Positions 34,057-43,200 of a stretch of DNA of 64,000 nt are shown in pieces (position 1 is the stretch's first letter; each line of letters begins with the position of its first letter). Made by a program: the position numbers and the translations under genes. Source of the stretch: Martelella sp. AD-3 (lineage in GTDB: Bacteria > Pseudomonadota > Alphaproteobacteria > Rhizobiales > Rhizobiaceae); contig NZ_CP014275.1 of the NCBI RefSeq assembly GCF_001578105.1, positions 4,437,501-4,501,500 of the forward strand. Reading direction: 5' to 3'. The notes beneath the pieces were generated by a model. It did no database searches and had not been told where the DNA came from. It was given only the letters and a program-made list of their open reading frames with translations.

Positions 34057-34847
34057 TTTCCCTCGAAGACCGGCGCGCGCTTTTCCAGAAAGGCGGTCAC
34101 GCCTTCGGCATAATCATCCGTGCGGCCCGCTTCGCGCTGGCAGTCGCGCTCCATGTTCAGATGGGCGGAAAGGTCGTGTTCGGAGGCCGCCTGGATCAGT
34201 CGTTTGGTCAGTCCCAGACCCTTCGTCGGGCCACTTGCAAGCTTTGCCGCAAGCGCCGTTGCCTCTTCCATCAGCTTTTCGTCTTCGACGGACTTCCAGA
34301 TCAGGCCCCAGTCTTCGGCCTTCTCGGCGATAAGCGGCTCAGCGGTCATCGCCAGCGCCTTGGCGCGCGGCTCGCCGAGCGCGCGCGTCAGCGACCAGCT
34401 GCCGCCGGCATCGGGAATAAGGCCGATCTTCGAAAAGGCCTGGATGAATTTCGCGGATTTCGCGGCGAACACGATATCGCAGGCAAAGGCGATGTTTGCG
34501 CCCGCGCCTGCCGCCACGCCGTTGACGGCACAAATCACGGGTTTTTCCAGCGAACGGATCAGGCGCAGCGTCGGATTGTAATAGGTCTCGAGCGTCTCGC
34601 CGAGATCCGGCTTCTCCGTCATCTGGCGCGGATCGCGGTCGCCGAGGTCCTGGCCGGCGGAGAAGGCGCGGCCGGCGCCCGTCAGAAGAACGGCGCGAAT
34701 GTCCGCCTCGTCATGGGCGCGCTGCAGCGCTGCCCGCAAGGCGAGATGCATATCGACATTGAAGGAATTCAGTTTTTCGGGACGGTTGAGCGTTACGCCC
34801 AACACGCCGTCTTTCAACGTGACGCGCACGCTTTCATTATCGGTCAT
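34053..34847 (-). CDS. paaG: Enoyl-CoA hydratase/isomerase PaaG
   Basis: This is a crotonase-fold protein of 264 residues. It has AFSAGQDLGDRDP near residue 60 and the oxyanion segment VICAVNGVAAGAGANIAFAC near 100, followed by SAKFIQAFSKIGLIPDAGGSW. PaaG isomerises the ring-epoxide of phenylacetyl-CoA to the oxepin. The start is ATG 34847 (MTDNESVRVTL); an upstream start at 34874 would run into the operator region. It is the first gene of paaGIK, divergent from paaN. Confidence 0.92.
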   Translation of the reverse strand: MTDNESVRVTLKDGVLGVTLNRPEKLNSFNVDMHLALRAALQRAHDEADIRAVLLTGAGRAFSAGQDLGDRDPRQMTEKPDLGETLETYYNPTLRLIRSLEKPVICAVNGVAAGAGANIAFACDIVFAAKSAKFIQAFSKIGLIPDAGGSWSLTRALGEPRAKALAMTAEPLIAEKAEDWGLIWKSVEDEKLMEEATALAAKLASGPTKGLGLTKRLIQAASEHDLSAHLNMERDCQREAGRTDDYAEGVTAFLEKRAPVFEGK

Positions 34848-34901
34848 TCTTGCCTCCCGTCGCGCGCTCCTCAAGCGCGGCTGATAATTGTTGTTGCATA
34901 A

Positions 34902-34915
34902 ACCGTCCGGTCGGT
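34902..34915. promoter_or_regulatory. PaaR-type operator in the paaG/paaN divergent promoter
   Basis: ACCGTCCGGTCGGT fits the ACCGNNCGNNCGGT core described for TetR-type PaaR regulators. It lies 55 bases before paaG and 32 before paaN, where one bound repressor could silence both directions. Confidence 0.65.
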
Positions 34916-34946
34916 CAATAATAGTCTCCAGAATTTGGGAGGAGAC

Positions 34947-36599
34947 ATGACGAACCTATACGATCGCCATTCCGCGCTGCTGGCGCGGGCGGTGGAAGCG
35001 CTCAGGACCCGTGCCTTCTGGACGCCCTTTCCGGAAGTGCCGTCGGGCAAGGTCTATGGCGAGACCGCCAAGGCCGACGGCATTGCCGGTTTCGAAGCGC
35101 TTGTCGGCAGTGCTTTCGATATTCCGGGCCATCCCGAGACCCGCCGCGTCGGCCGCGAGAATGCGCCGTGGGGCCAGACGCTCGCCATTTCCTATCCTGC
35201 CGCCGATCCAGCAACGCTGATCGCGGCCTGCGAGAAGGCATCGCATTCGTGGGCGTCCGCCGATCCGGAAACCCGCGCCGGCATTCTTCTGGAGGCGCTC
35301 ACCCGGCTCAATGCCATGAGCTTTCTCATCGGCCACGCCACCATGCACACCACCGGACAGGCCTTTCCCATGGCCTTTCAGGCCGGCGGCCCGCATGCGC
35401 AGGATCGCGGGCTGGAAGCCGTTGCCGCGGCCTATGCGGAGATGACCGGCAGCGCCACCGCCGCCACCTGGGTAAAGCCGCAGGGCAAGCGCGACCCGAT
35501 CACGCTGGAAAAGCGCTGGCGCATTGTCCCGCGCGGCATGTCGCTGATGATCGGCTGCCAGACGTTTCCGAACTGGAACGGCTATCCGGGGTTGTTCGCC
35601 AGCCTTGCCACCGGAAACACGGTGATCGTCAAGCCGCATCCGGGCGCGATCCTGCCGCTGGCGCTCACCGTCAAGGTTTTGCGTGAAGTTCTGGCGGAAG
35701 AAGGCTTCTCGCCGGATGTGGTTCTGCTCGCCGCAGACGAGCCGGGCGCGGAAATCACCAAGGCGCTGGTCGAAACCCGGGCGTTCTCGATCATCGACTA
35801 TACCGGCTCCTCCGTCTTTGCCGCTTGGCTGCGGAAGAATGCGGACGGCGCTCTCGTCTTTACCGAGGAGACCGGCGTCAACTCGATCACCATCACCGGC
35901 ACGGATGATTTTGCCGGCATGTGCGACAACATCGCCTTTTCGCTGTCGCTCTATTCCGGCCAGATGTGCACCTCGCCGCAGAACCTCTATCTGTCGAAGG
36001 GCGGCATCGAGACGGATGAGGGCCACAAGAGCTTCGATGAGGTCGTCGGCGGCATCGTCGCTGCCATCGACAGGCTGCTTGAAGACGGCGCGCAGGCATC
36101 CTCGGTCTGCGGCGCGATCGCCAATGCCGCGACCTTCGAGCGCGTCGCGAAGGCCCGCCATGCCGGCCGCGTCGTGCGCGAAAGCCGCGAGACCGGGCTT
36201 GGCGCCTCGGCGACGCCGCTTCTTGTTGTGGCCGATGACCGTGAAGGCGGCCTTGAGCGTGACGAATGCTTCGGCCCGGTGTCCTTCTTCATCGCCTGCA
36301 AAGATGCGCATGACGCCATCGCCAGGGCTTCGGCCATCGCAGCCGAAAAGGGCGCGATCACGGCGGCCCTTTATGCCACGGACGGCGCGCTGATCGAGGA
36401 GGCCGCAACGGCCTTTTCGAAGGCCGGTGTCAATCTCTCGGTGAACCTCACCGGCAATATCTATGTCAATCAGTCGGCGGCCTTCTCGGACTACCATGTC
36501 ACGGGCGCAAACCCTTCGGGCAATGCGAGCCTCACCGACACGGCCTTTGTCGCGCCGCGGTTCCGGCGCGTCATGATCCGCTGGCCCAGAGCCGCCTGA
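34947..36599 (+). CDS. paaN: Phenylacetate degradation aldehyde dehydrogenase PaaN
   Basis: This is a 550-residue aldehyde-dehydrogenase-family protein of the PaaN type (MTNLYDRHSALLARAVEAL). The catalytic cysteine lies in LYSGQMCTSPQNLYLS near residue 340. The glutamate-containing stretch ALVFTEETGVNSI lies about 30 residues earlier. PaaN is thought to oxidise the aldehyde formed after ring opening, in place of the dehydrogenase half of PaaZ. It lacks a fused MaoC hydratase, so that step must be done by another protein. GGGAGGAG precedes the ATG. It opens a rightward operon with the transporter genes. Confidence 0.9.
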   Translation: MTNLYDRHSALLARAVEALRTRAFWTPFPEVPSGKVYGETAKADGIAGFEALVGSAFDIPGHPETRRVGRENAPWGQTLAISYPAADPATLIAACEKASHSWASADPETRAGILLEALTRLNAMSFLIGHATMHTTGQAFPMAFQAGGPHAQDRGLEAVAAAYAEMTGSATAATWVKPQGKRDPITLEKRWRIVPRGMSLMIGCQTFPNWNGYPGLFASLATGNTVIVKPHPGAILPLALTVKVLREVLAEEGFSPDVVLLAADEPGAEITKALVETRAFSIIDYTGSSVFAAWLRKNADGALVFTEETGVNSITITGTDDFAGMCDNIAFSLSLYSGQMCTSPQNLYLSKGGIETDEGHKSFDEVVGGIVAAIDRLLEDGAQASSVCGAIANAATFERVAKARHAGRVVRESRETGLGASATPLLVVADDREGGLERDECFGPVSFFIACKDAHDAIARASAIAAEKGAITAALYATDGALIEEAATAFSKAGVNLSVNLTGNIYVNQSAAFSDYHVTGANPSGNASLTDTAFVAPRFRRVMIRWPRAA

Positions 36600-36646
36600 G
36601 AGGCGGCCTGACAGCTCGTTTTGGATACATCAGGGAGGAGAATCCA

Positions 36647-37789
36647 ATGAAATTGATGACAACAACGGCTCTGGCGATGCTCGCCACGTTCGGTCTCGCA
36701 ACGGCCGCAAGCGCCGAGATCAGGCTCGGCGCCAGCCTTTCGGCCACGGGTCCTGCCGCCTTTCTCGGCGATCCGGAAGCCAAGACCATCGAAATGCTGG
36801 TCGAGGAACTGAACGCCAAGGGCGGCATCAATGGCGAGAAGATCGATCTGACGCTTTATGATGATGGCGGCGACCCCAACAAGGCGCGCACCTTCGCCAC
36901 CCGCCTGATCGAGGATGACGAAGTGGTCGCCATCATCGGCGGCACCACAACCGGCACCTCCATGTCGATCCTCTCGGTTGCCGAGGACGAAGGCATTCCC
37001 TTCATCTCGCTCGCCGGCGCGATCCAGATCATCGATCCGGTCAAGGACTATGTCTTCAAGACGCCGCATACCGACCGCATGGCCTGCGAGAAGATCTTCG
37101 ACAACATGCAGAAGAACGGCATCACCAGGATCGGCATGATCTCCGGCACCGACGGCTTCGGCGCGTCGATGCAGGCGCAGTGCAAGGACGTTGCCGGCGA
37201 CTATGACATCGAAATCCTCGCCGACGAGATCTACGGCCCGAGCGATGCCGACATGACGCCGCAGCTCACCAAGATCAAGAACACCGAGGGCGTTCAGGCG
37301 ATCCTCAACCCGGGCTTCGGCCAGGGTCCGGCGATCGTCACCCGCAATGCCAGCCAGCTCGGCATCGGCCTGCCGCTCTACCAGAGCCACGGCGTGGCCT
37401 CCGACAGCTTTATCGAGCTCGTCGGTCCGGAGGCGTCGGAGGGCGTGCGCCTGCCGGGCACCGCACTTCTGATCGCCGACATTCTGCCGGAAGACGATAT
37501 CCAGCGCGATGTGGTGATGGATTACAAGACCGCCTACGAGGACAAGTACAACCAGAACGTCTCGACCTTCGGCGGCTACGCAAATGACGCCTTCCTGCTG
37601 ATGGTCAACGCCATGGAACAGGCTGGCGGCGAAGACCCCGATGCCATTCGTGACGCGCTGGAGGCGACCGACGGCCTCGTCGGCACCACCGGCGTCTACA
37701 CCATGGGCCCGGACAATCATCTCGGTCTCGATCTTTCCGCCTTCCGCATGCTCGAAATCGAGAATGGCGGCTGGACGTCGATCGACTGA
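36647..37789 (+). CDS. Branched-chain-type ABC substrate-binding protein (LivK-like)
   Basis: This is a periplasmic binding protein of 380 residues with signal peptide MKLMTTTALAMLATFGLATA ending ASA. It shows the Peripla_BP_6 pattern: IRLGASLSATGPAAFLGDPE, GGINGEKIDLTLYDDGGDPN near residue 62, and IIGGTTTGTSMSILSVAEDE near 98. GGGAGGAG is 7-8 bases before the ATG. Set between paaN and livHMGF, it is more likely to bind phenylacetate or a related aromatic acid than leucine. That substrate assignment is inference. Confidence 0.9.
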   Translation: MKLMTTTALAMLATFGLATAASAEIRLGASLSATGPAAFLGDPEAKTIEMLVEELNAKGGINGEKIDLTLYDDGGDPNKARTFATRLIEDDEVVAIIGGTTTGTSMSILSVAEDEGIPFISLAGAIQIIDPVKDYVFKTPHTDRMACEKIFDNMQKNGITRIGMISGTDGFGASMQAQCKDVAGDYDIEILADEIYGPSDADMTPQLTKIKNTEGVQAILNPGFGQGPAIVTRNASQLGIGLPLYQSHGVASDSFIELVGPEASEGVRLPGTALLIADILPEDDIQRDVVMDYKTAYEDKYNQNVSTFGGYANDAFLLMVNAMEQAGGEDPDAIRDALEATDGLVGTTGVYTMGPDNHLGLDLSAFRMLEIENGGWTSID

Positions 37790-37800
37790 CGATTTGAAAG

Positions 37801-37831
37801 ACGCCCCGCGCCTATGACGGGTGCGGGGCGT
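37801..37831 (+). terminator. Attenuator-like hairpin between livK-type and livH-type genes
   Basis: ACGCCCCGC and GCGGGGCGT pair perfectly over a 13-base loop, 12 bases after the binding-protein stop. There is no long T run. Such hairpins often raise binding-protein mRNA relative to permease mRNA. Confidence 0.55.
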
Positions 37832-37885
37832 TCGCCGCGGGTGGTGTCTGCCCGCTCCTTCGCTGTCACCGTTCGGGATCCATCC

Positions 37886-38758
37886 ATGGACGCTTTGATG
37901 CAATTCATTCTGTCGGGCTTTACGGTTGGCGCGGTCTACGCGCTCGTCGCGCTCGGCTTCACGATCATCTACAACGCCTCAGACGTGGTGAATTTCGCGC
38001 AGGGCGAATTCGTCATGCTCGGCGGCATGATCACCGCCTTTACCTATGCCGCCGGCCTGCCGCTGCCGCTCGCCGGCCTTCTCGCCATCGTCATCACCGC
38101 AGCCGTCGGCGTCGCGCTCAACAAGCTTGCGATCGAGCCCGCGCGCGGCGCGCCGGTGGTCTCGCTGGTGATCATCACCATCGGCGCCTCGATCTTCATC
38201 CGCGGCGTCGCGCAGCTTGTCTTCGACAAGCAGCTTCATCGCTTTCCCGCCTTTTCCGGCGACGATCCGATTCACATTCTCGGCGCGACCATCCTGCCGC
38301 AGAGCCTGTGGGTGATCGGCGGCGCCGTCTTTGTCTTCGTCGGCCTCTGGGCCTTCTTCACCAAGACGCTGACCGGCAAGGCCGTGCTGGCGGCCGCCAA
38401 CAACCGGCTCGCCGCCCAGCTTGTCGGCATCAACACAAACTGGGTTATGACGCTGTCCTTCTCGCTGTCGGCCGCGATTGCCGCCCTTGCGGGCGTGCTG
38501 ATCACGCCGATCACGCTTGTCAGCTATGATGTCGGCGTGGCGCTGGCGCTGAAGGGCTTTGCCGCCGCCATGCTCGGCGGCATGGGCAATCCCAAGGGCG
38601 CGCTCGTCGGCGGCATCGCGCTCGGCCTGATGGAGGCGCTGACGGCCGGTTATATTTCCTCGCAATACAAGGAAGCGGTCGCCTTCGTCGTCATCCTTGC
38701 CGTTCTGTTCGCCATGCCCCAGGGCCTGTTCGGCGCGAAGTCGACGGAAAGGGTCTGA
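37886..38758 (+). CDS. Branched-chain-type ABC transporter permease (LivH-like)
   Basis: This is a 290-residue inner-membrane permease with about eight segments. It has the LivH landmark GLALGFTIIYNASDVVNFAQ-like sequence (ALGFTIIYNASDVVNFAQGE near residue 24) and the EAA-like loop ANNRLAAQLVGINTNWVMTL near 172. The start is taken at ATG 37886, with no strong ribosome binding site; ATG 37898 is the alternative. LivM follows after four bases. It forms the channel together with LivM. Confidence 0.91.
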   Translation: MDALMQFILSGFTVGAVYALVALGFTIIYNASDVVNFAQGEFVMLGGMITAFTYAAGLPLPLAGLLAIVITAAVGVALNKLAIEPARGAPVVSLVIITIGASIFIRGVAQLVFDKQLHRFPAFSGDDPIHILGATILPQSLWVIGGAVFVFVGLWAFFTKTLTGKAVLAAANNRLAAQLVGINTNWVMTLSFSLSAAIAALAGVLITPITLVSYDVGVALALKGFAAAMLGGMGNPKGALVGGIALGLMEALTAGYISSQYKEAVAFVVILAVLFAMPQGLFGAKSTERV

Positions 38759-38762
38759 GGCG

Positions 38763-39719
38763 ATGTCAGCACATTCGAAATGGATCCAGATCGCGATCGT
38801 CGCGGCCCTCGTCGCCGTCCTGCCCTTCTTCTTTCCGTCGGGCTATTACTACCGCGTCGGTGCGCTGATCTTCGTCAACGCGCTTTCGGTGATCGGCCTC
38901 GTCATCCTGATCGGCTATGCCGGGCAGATCTCGCTCGGCCATGCGGGCTTTGCCGGCATCGGTGCTTATTCATGTGCGCTCGCGCCGGAATATCTGGGCC
39001 TGCATCCGGCCCTTGCCGCCCTTCTCGGCGCGGTCATTTCAGGCGGAGTGGCTGCCCTTATCGGTCGGCCGATCCTCAAGCTCAAAGGCTATTATCTGGC
39101 CGTGGCGACGCTCGGCTTCGGCATTCTTGTGTCACTGGTACTCACCAATGAGCGGCAGTTGACGGGCGGACCGGACGGCATGGCCGTGCCGGAGCTTGGC
39201 CTGCGCGATTTTCTGCGCGACATGGGTTGGCGCCTGTCGGGCGGCGAGTTCTGGTATGGCGTTTCAGGCATCGTGCTCGTCATCGGAGTCTGGATCGCGC
39301 TCAATCTGGCAATGAGCCCGACGGGCCGCGCCATGCGCGCGCTGCACGGTTCGGAAGTCGCCGCCCGCACGGTCGGCATCGATGTCGCCCGCGTCAAGCT
39401 GCAGGCCTTCATCATTTCCGCCGTCTATGCCTCGGTCGCCGGTTCGCTTCTGGCGCTGCAGAACCGGTTCATCACGCCGGACGTCGCCGGCTTCATGCAT
39501 TCGATCGAAATGGTCTCCATGGCCGTGCTCGGCGGCGTCGGCTCCATTCTCGGGGCCATGCTGGGCGCTGCGATCCTCACGCTCCTGCCGCAGGTGCTGA
39601 CGGTGTTTGCCGAATATGAACAGCTCGTCCTCGGCGCCATCATGATTTCGGTGATGATCTTCCTGCCGCGCGGGCTTCTGCCCTCGATCGCAAGCAAACT
39701 GAAGGGGAGGGACGAATGA
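38763..39719 (+). CDS. Branched-chain-type ABC transporter permease (LivM-like)
   Basis: This is a 318-residue permease. The family signature NALSVIGLVILIGYAGQISL lies near residue 40 and continues GHAGFAGIGAYSCA. A later loop, GSEVAARTVGIDVARVKLQA near 198, contacts the ATPases. It follows livH by four bases and overlaps livG by four bases. With LivH, LivG and LivF it completes the importer. Confidence 0.92.
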   Translation: MSAHSKWIQIAIVAALVAVLPFFFPSGYYYRVGALIFVNALSVIGLVILIGYAGQISLGHAGFAGIGAYSCALAPEYLGLHPALAALLGAVISGGVAALIGRPILKLKGYYLAVATLGFGILVSLVLTNERQLTGGPDGMAVPELGLRDFLRDMGWRLSGGEFWYGVSGIVLVIGVWIALNLAMSPTGRAMRALHGSEVAARTVGIDVARVKLQAFIISAVYASVAGSLLALQNRFITPDVAGFMHSIEMVSMAVLGGVGSILGAMLGAAILTLLPQVLTVFAEYEQLVLGAIMISVMIFLPRGLLPSIASKLKGRDE

Positions 39720-40498
39720 GCCTTCTTGATGTTCAGTGCCTCGGCATTTCCTTCGGCGGCCTGCGCGCCGTCAACAATGTCAGCTTTTCGGCAAAGGCCG
39801 GCGAGATCGTCTCGGTGATCGGGCCGAACGGCGCGGGCAAGACCACGCTGTTCAATATGATCTCTGGCGTCTATCTGCCCGGCGAGGGCAAGGTGATGCT
39901 GGAGGGGCGCGACATTACGGCAAAACGGCCCGACCGGCTGGCAAATCTCGGCCTGACGCGCACCTTCCAGAACCTGCAGATCTTCCAGGAAATGACGGTT
40001 CTGGAAAATGTCATCGCCGGGTTTCACCTGCAGGAGCGCGGCGCGCTCATTGCCGATCTCCTGTCGCTTCCGGCCTCGAAGAAACGGGCGGCGGAAGCCA
40101 AAAGAGGCGCTGAGGAACTGCTTGCGCGTGTCGGCCTGCAAAAGGCGGCCGAACGCCAGGCAGGAAATCTTTCCTATGGCGCGCTCAAGCGGCTGGAAAT
40201 CGCCCGCGCCCTTGCCGTTTCCCCCCGCGTCCTGCTGCTTGACGAGCCGGCGGCTGGCTGCAACGCGGTGGAAACGGAGGAGATCGACCGGCTGATTGCC
40301 GAACTCGCAAAAACCGGCATCGCCATCCTTCTCGTCGAGCACGACATGAAGATGGTGATGCGGATCTCCAACCATATCGTGGTGCTCGATCACGGTGAGA
40401 AGATCGCCGAGGGCGATCCGGAAACCGTATCGCGCAACAAGGCGGTGATCGCCGCCTATCTCGGAACCGAAGAGGAGGCCGCCGATGCTGACGGTTAA
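39716..40498 (+). CDS. Branched-chain-type ABC transporter ATPase (LivG-like)
   Basis: This is a 260-residue ABC ATPase with Walker [17 protein letters not shown] near residue 37, a Q loop in [11 protein letters not shown] near 85, a weak signature [16 protein letters not shown] near 150, Walker [13 protein letters not shown] near 172, and [11 protein letters not shown] near 205. NLSYG in place of LSGGQ is usual for LivG. It overlaps livF by 14 bases. Confidence 0.93.
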   Translation: MSLLDVQCLGISFGGLRAVNNVSFSAKAGEIVSVIGPNGAGKTTLFNMISGVYLPGEGKVMLEGRDITAKRPDRLANLGLTRTFQNLQIFQEMTVLENVIAGFHLQERGALIADLLSLPASKKRAAEAKRGAEELLARVGLQKAAERQAGNLSYGALKRLEIARALAVSPRVLLLDEPAAGCNAVETEEIDRLIAELAKTGIAILLVEHDMKMVMRISNHIVVLDHGEKIAEGDPETVSRNKAVIAAYLGTEEEAADADG

Positions 40499-41186
40499 GG
40501 GCCTGCGCTCGGCCTATGGCCGCATCGAGGTGCTGCACGGCATCGATCTCGAGGTGAAATCCGGCGAGATCGTCACCGTGGTCGGCGCCAATGGCGCGGG
40601 CAAGACGACGCTTTTGAAATGCCTCTCCGGCCTGCAGCCGGTGACCGACGGCGAGATGATCTTTCGCGGCGAGGTGATGACCGCCGTTCCCGCCTTCAAA
40701 CGGCTGAGGCAGGGCCTTGCCCAGTCGCCGGAAGGCCGGCAGATATTCACCAATCTTTCGGTTGAGGAAAATCTGAGGCTCGGCGCCTTCCTCTATACCG
40801 ATGAGCGCGTCGAGCGCGACATGGAAGACGCTTTCGCCATGTTCCCGATCCTGAAGGAGAAGCGCAATCTGATGGCCGGCGGGCTTTCCGGCGGTCAGCA
40901 GCAGATGCTGGCGATCGCCCGCGCGCTGATGGGCCGACCCGCCTGCCTGCTGCTGGACGAACCCTCCATGGGCCTCGCGCCGCTGCTGGTTGCCCAGATC
41001 TTCGACGTGGTGAAGGCCCTGAAGGCGCGCGACGTGACCGTGCTTCTCGTCGAGCAGAATGCCTATGGGGCGCTGAAGATCGCCGATCGCGGCTATGTGA
41101 TGGAAACCGGCCGCATCACCATGGAAGGCGCGGCGGCAGCCCTGATCGCCGACCCGCAGGTGCGCGAGGCCTATCTTGGAATCTGA
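40485..41186 (+). CDS. Branched-chain-type ABC transporter ATPase (LivF-like)
   Basis: This is a 233-residue ABC ATPase with Walker [17 protein letters not shown] near residue 36, LAQSPEGRQIFTNLSVEENL near 80, the signature LSGGQQQMLAIARALM near 133, and Walker B LLLDEPSMGLAP near 155. It pairs with LivG. Its stop is one base before the ATG of the downstream hydratase/dehydrogenase gene, tying transport and beta-oxidation-type steps in one operon. Confidence 0.93.
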   Translation: MLTVKGLRSAYGRIEVLHGIDLEVKSGEIVTVVGANGAGKTTLLKCLSGLQPVTDGEMIFRGEVMTAVPAFKRLRQGLAQSPEGRQIFTNLSVEENLRLGAFLYTDERVERDMEDAFAMFPILKEKRNLMAGGLSGGQQQMLAIARALMGRPACLLLDEPSMGLAPLLVAQIFDVVKALKARDVTVLLVEQNAYGALKIADRGYVMETGRITMEGAAAALIADPQVREAYLGI

Positions 41187-41187
41187 G

Positions 41188-43122
41188 ATGAAGACTGTAG
41201 TGACGATCGACCATCGCGGCGCAATCGCCGTGGTGACCATCGACAATCCGCCCGTCAACGCGCTCTCGAATTCGGTGCGCGGTGCGCTCGTCGAAGCCGT
41301 CGCAACGCTTGATGCCGATGATGCTGTGAAGGCCGTGGTGCTCGCCTGCGCCGGACGCACCTTCATTGCAGGGGCCGATGTGCGCGAGTTCGACCTGCCG
41401 CCGCAGGAGCCGCTTCTGCCCGACGTGGTGGCAGCAATAGAGGATGCGGAAAAACCCTGGGTGGCGGCCATTCACGGGTCCGCGCTCGGCGGCGGATTTG
41501 AAGTAGCGCTTGGCTGCCGTCTCCGGATCGCGGACGCGAAGGCGTCCGTCGGCCTGCCGGAAGTCACGCTGGGCCTCATCCCCGGCGCTTCCGGCACGGT
41601 GCGCACGCCGCGCCTTGCGGGCGTCGAGACGGCGGTCAAGCTTGCCGTCTCGGGTCGTCCGATGAAGGCGAAACCCGCGCTTGAGGCGGGGCTGATCGAT
41701 GCGATCGCCGAGGGTGATCTCGTCGGGGAGGCCGTCGCCTTTGCCGAGCGGGCGATGGAGAAACCGCTGCCGCCGAAGACGCGGGAGCGTCCGGTCACCG
41801 CGCCCGCGGAGGGTTTCTGGGCAGCGGCCGAAAAGGACGCGGCAAAGCCAGGCTACCGCGCGCCGCTGGAAGTGCTGGCCGCCATCCGCTTCGCCGTCGA
41901 AAATCCGTTTGATGCGGCGATGAAACATGAGCGCGACGTTTTTCTCGAACTGCGCGCTTCGAAGGAAGCCGCAGCGCTCCGCCACGTCTTCTTTGCCGAG
42001 CGCGCGGCGACGCGACCTGAAAGCCTGAAGGGCATCGAGCCGCTGGACATATCGTCGGTCGGCGTCATCGGCGGCGGCACGATGGGGGCGGGCATCGCGG
42101 TCGCGGCGCTCAATGCCGGGCTCTCCGTCACCCTGATCGAGCGCGACGAAGAGGCTGTCGCGCGCGGCATCCGCACGATTGACGGCATCCTGGCGGGCTC
42201 AGTCAAGCGCGGCAAGCTCACCGAGGCGGGCCGCGTCGAGCTGATGGCATCTCTGGGCGGCACCACGGAATACAGGGCGCTCGGCGATTGCGATCTCGTG
42301 ATCGAGGCGGTGTTCGAGGAGATTTCCGTCAAGCGCGCTGTCTTTGAACGGCTCGGCGCCGTCTGCCGGCCCGATGCGGTGCTGGCCACCAACACATCCT
42401 ATCTCGATCCGCGTTTGATCGCGGAGGGCCTGCCGAACCCCGATCGCGTCATCGGTCTGCATTTCTTCTCGCCCGCCCATGTGATGAAACTGCTCGAAAT
42501 CGTGCCGGTGCCGGAGACCTCCGAGACCGTGCTTGCGACAGGTTTTGCGCTTGCCAAAAGGCTCGGCAAGATGCCGGTGCGCGCCGGAATCTGCGAGGGC
42601 TTTATCGGAAACCGTATCTTGAAGCGCTATCGCGCGGCGGCCGAAGACCTTGTCGAACAGGGTGTCGCAATTGCCGATATCGACGCGGCCATGCGCGACT
42701 ACGGCTTCAGGATGGGCCCGTTCGAGGCACAGGATCTCGGCGGCCTCGACATCGCCTTCCTGCAGCGCGAGGGCGCGCGGGCTGAGGGCAGGCAGGTGCC
42801 GGAGACGCTCGGCGATATTCTCGTGCGCGCCGGACGCAAGGGGCAGAAGACCGGCGGCGGCTGGTATGACTACGCGCCGGGAAGCCGGACGCCGATCGTT
42901 TCCGACACGGTGCATGCCCTGTTGAGAGCCCGGATCACGAACTCCTCCCGGCTGAGCCTCGAGGCGATCGCCGATCTGCTTGTGAAGGCAATGGCGGACG
43001 AGGGGCGTGCGATCCTGGCCGAAGGCATCGCCGAAAAGCCTGCCGATATCGACCTTGTCGAAATCCACGGCTATGGCTTTCCGCGCCACAAGGGCGGGCC
43101 GATGTTTGAAAGCGACGGCTGA
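41188..43122 (+). CDS. Enoyl-CoA hydratase / 3-hydroxyacyl-CoA dehydrogenase fusion (FadB/FadJ type)
   Basis: This is a bifunctional beta-oxidation enzyme of 644 residues. Residues 1-190 form a crotonase domain (FIAGADVREFDLP, WVAAIHGSALGGGFEVALGC). Residues about 285-470 form the NAD-binding domain with VGVIGGGTMGAGIAVAALNA. Residues about 470-640 hold the two C-terminal dehydrogenase domains (GFIGNRILKRYRAAAEDLVE, GYGFPRHKGGPMF). In this cluster it could turn 2,3-dehydroadipyl-CoA to 3-oxoadipyl-CoA, the PaaF and PaaH steps; that role is inference. ATG 41188 is preferred to an in-frame TTG at 41176. Confidence 0.9.
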   Translation: MKTVVTIDHRGAIAVVTIDNPPVNALSNSVRGALVEAVATLDADDAVKAVVLACAGRTFIAGADVREFDLPPQEPLLPDVVAAIEDAEKPWVAAIHGSALGGGFEVALGCRLRIADAKASVGLPEVTLGLIPGASGTVRTPRLAGVETAVKLAVSGRPMKAKPALEAGLIDAIAEGDLVGEAVAFAERAMEKPLPPKTRERPVTAPAEGFWAAAEKDAAKPGYRAPLEVLAAIRFAVENPFDAAMKHERDVFLELRASKEAAALRHVFFAERAATRPESLKGIEPLDISSVGVIGGGTMGAGIAVAALNAGLSVTLIERDEEAVARGIRTIDGILAGSVKRGKLTEAGRVELMASLGGTTEYRALGDCDLVIEAVFEEISVKRAVFERLGAVCRPDAVLATNTSYLDPRLIAEGLPNPDRVIGLHFFSPAHVMKLLEIVPVPETSETVLATGFALAKRLGKMPVRAGICEGFIGNRILKRYRAAAEDLVEQGVAIADIDAAMRDYGFRMGPFEAQDLGGLDIAFLQREGARAEGRQVPETLGDILVRAGRKGQKTGGGWYDYAPGSRTPIVSDTVHALLRARITNSSRLSLEAIADLLVKAMADEGRAILAEGIAEKPADIDLVEIHGYGFPRHKGGPMFESDG

Positions 43123-43200
43123 TCTTGGTCAGCCGACATTGACCTGTTGCGTGACGCGGTTAGGCTTGGGCCAAAAATTGTCAGAAAACCGGAGGTCACC

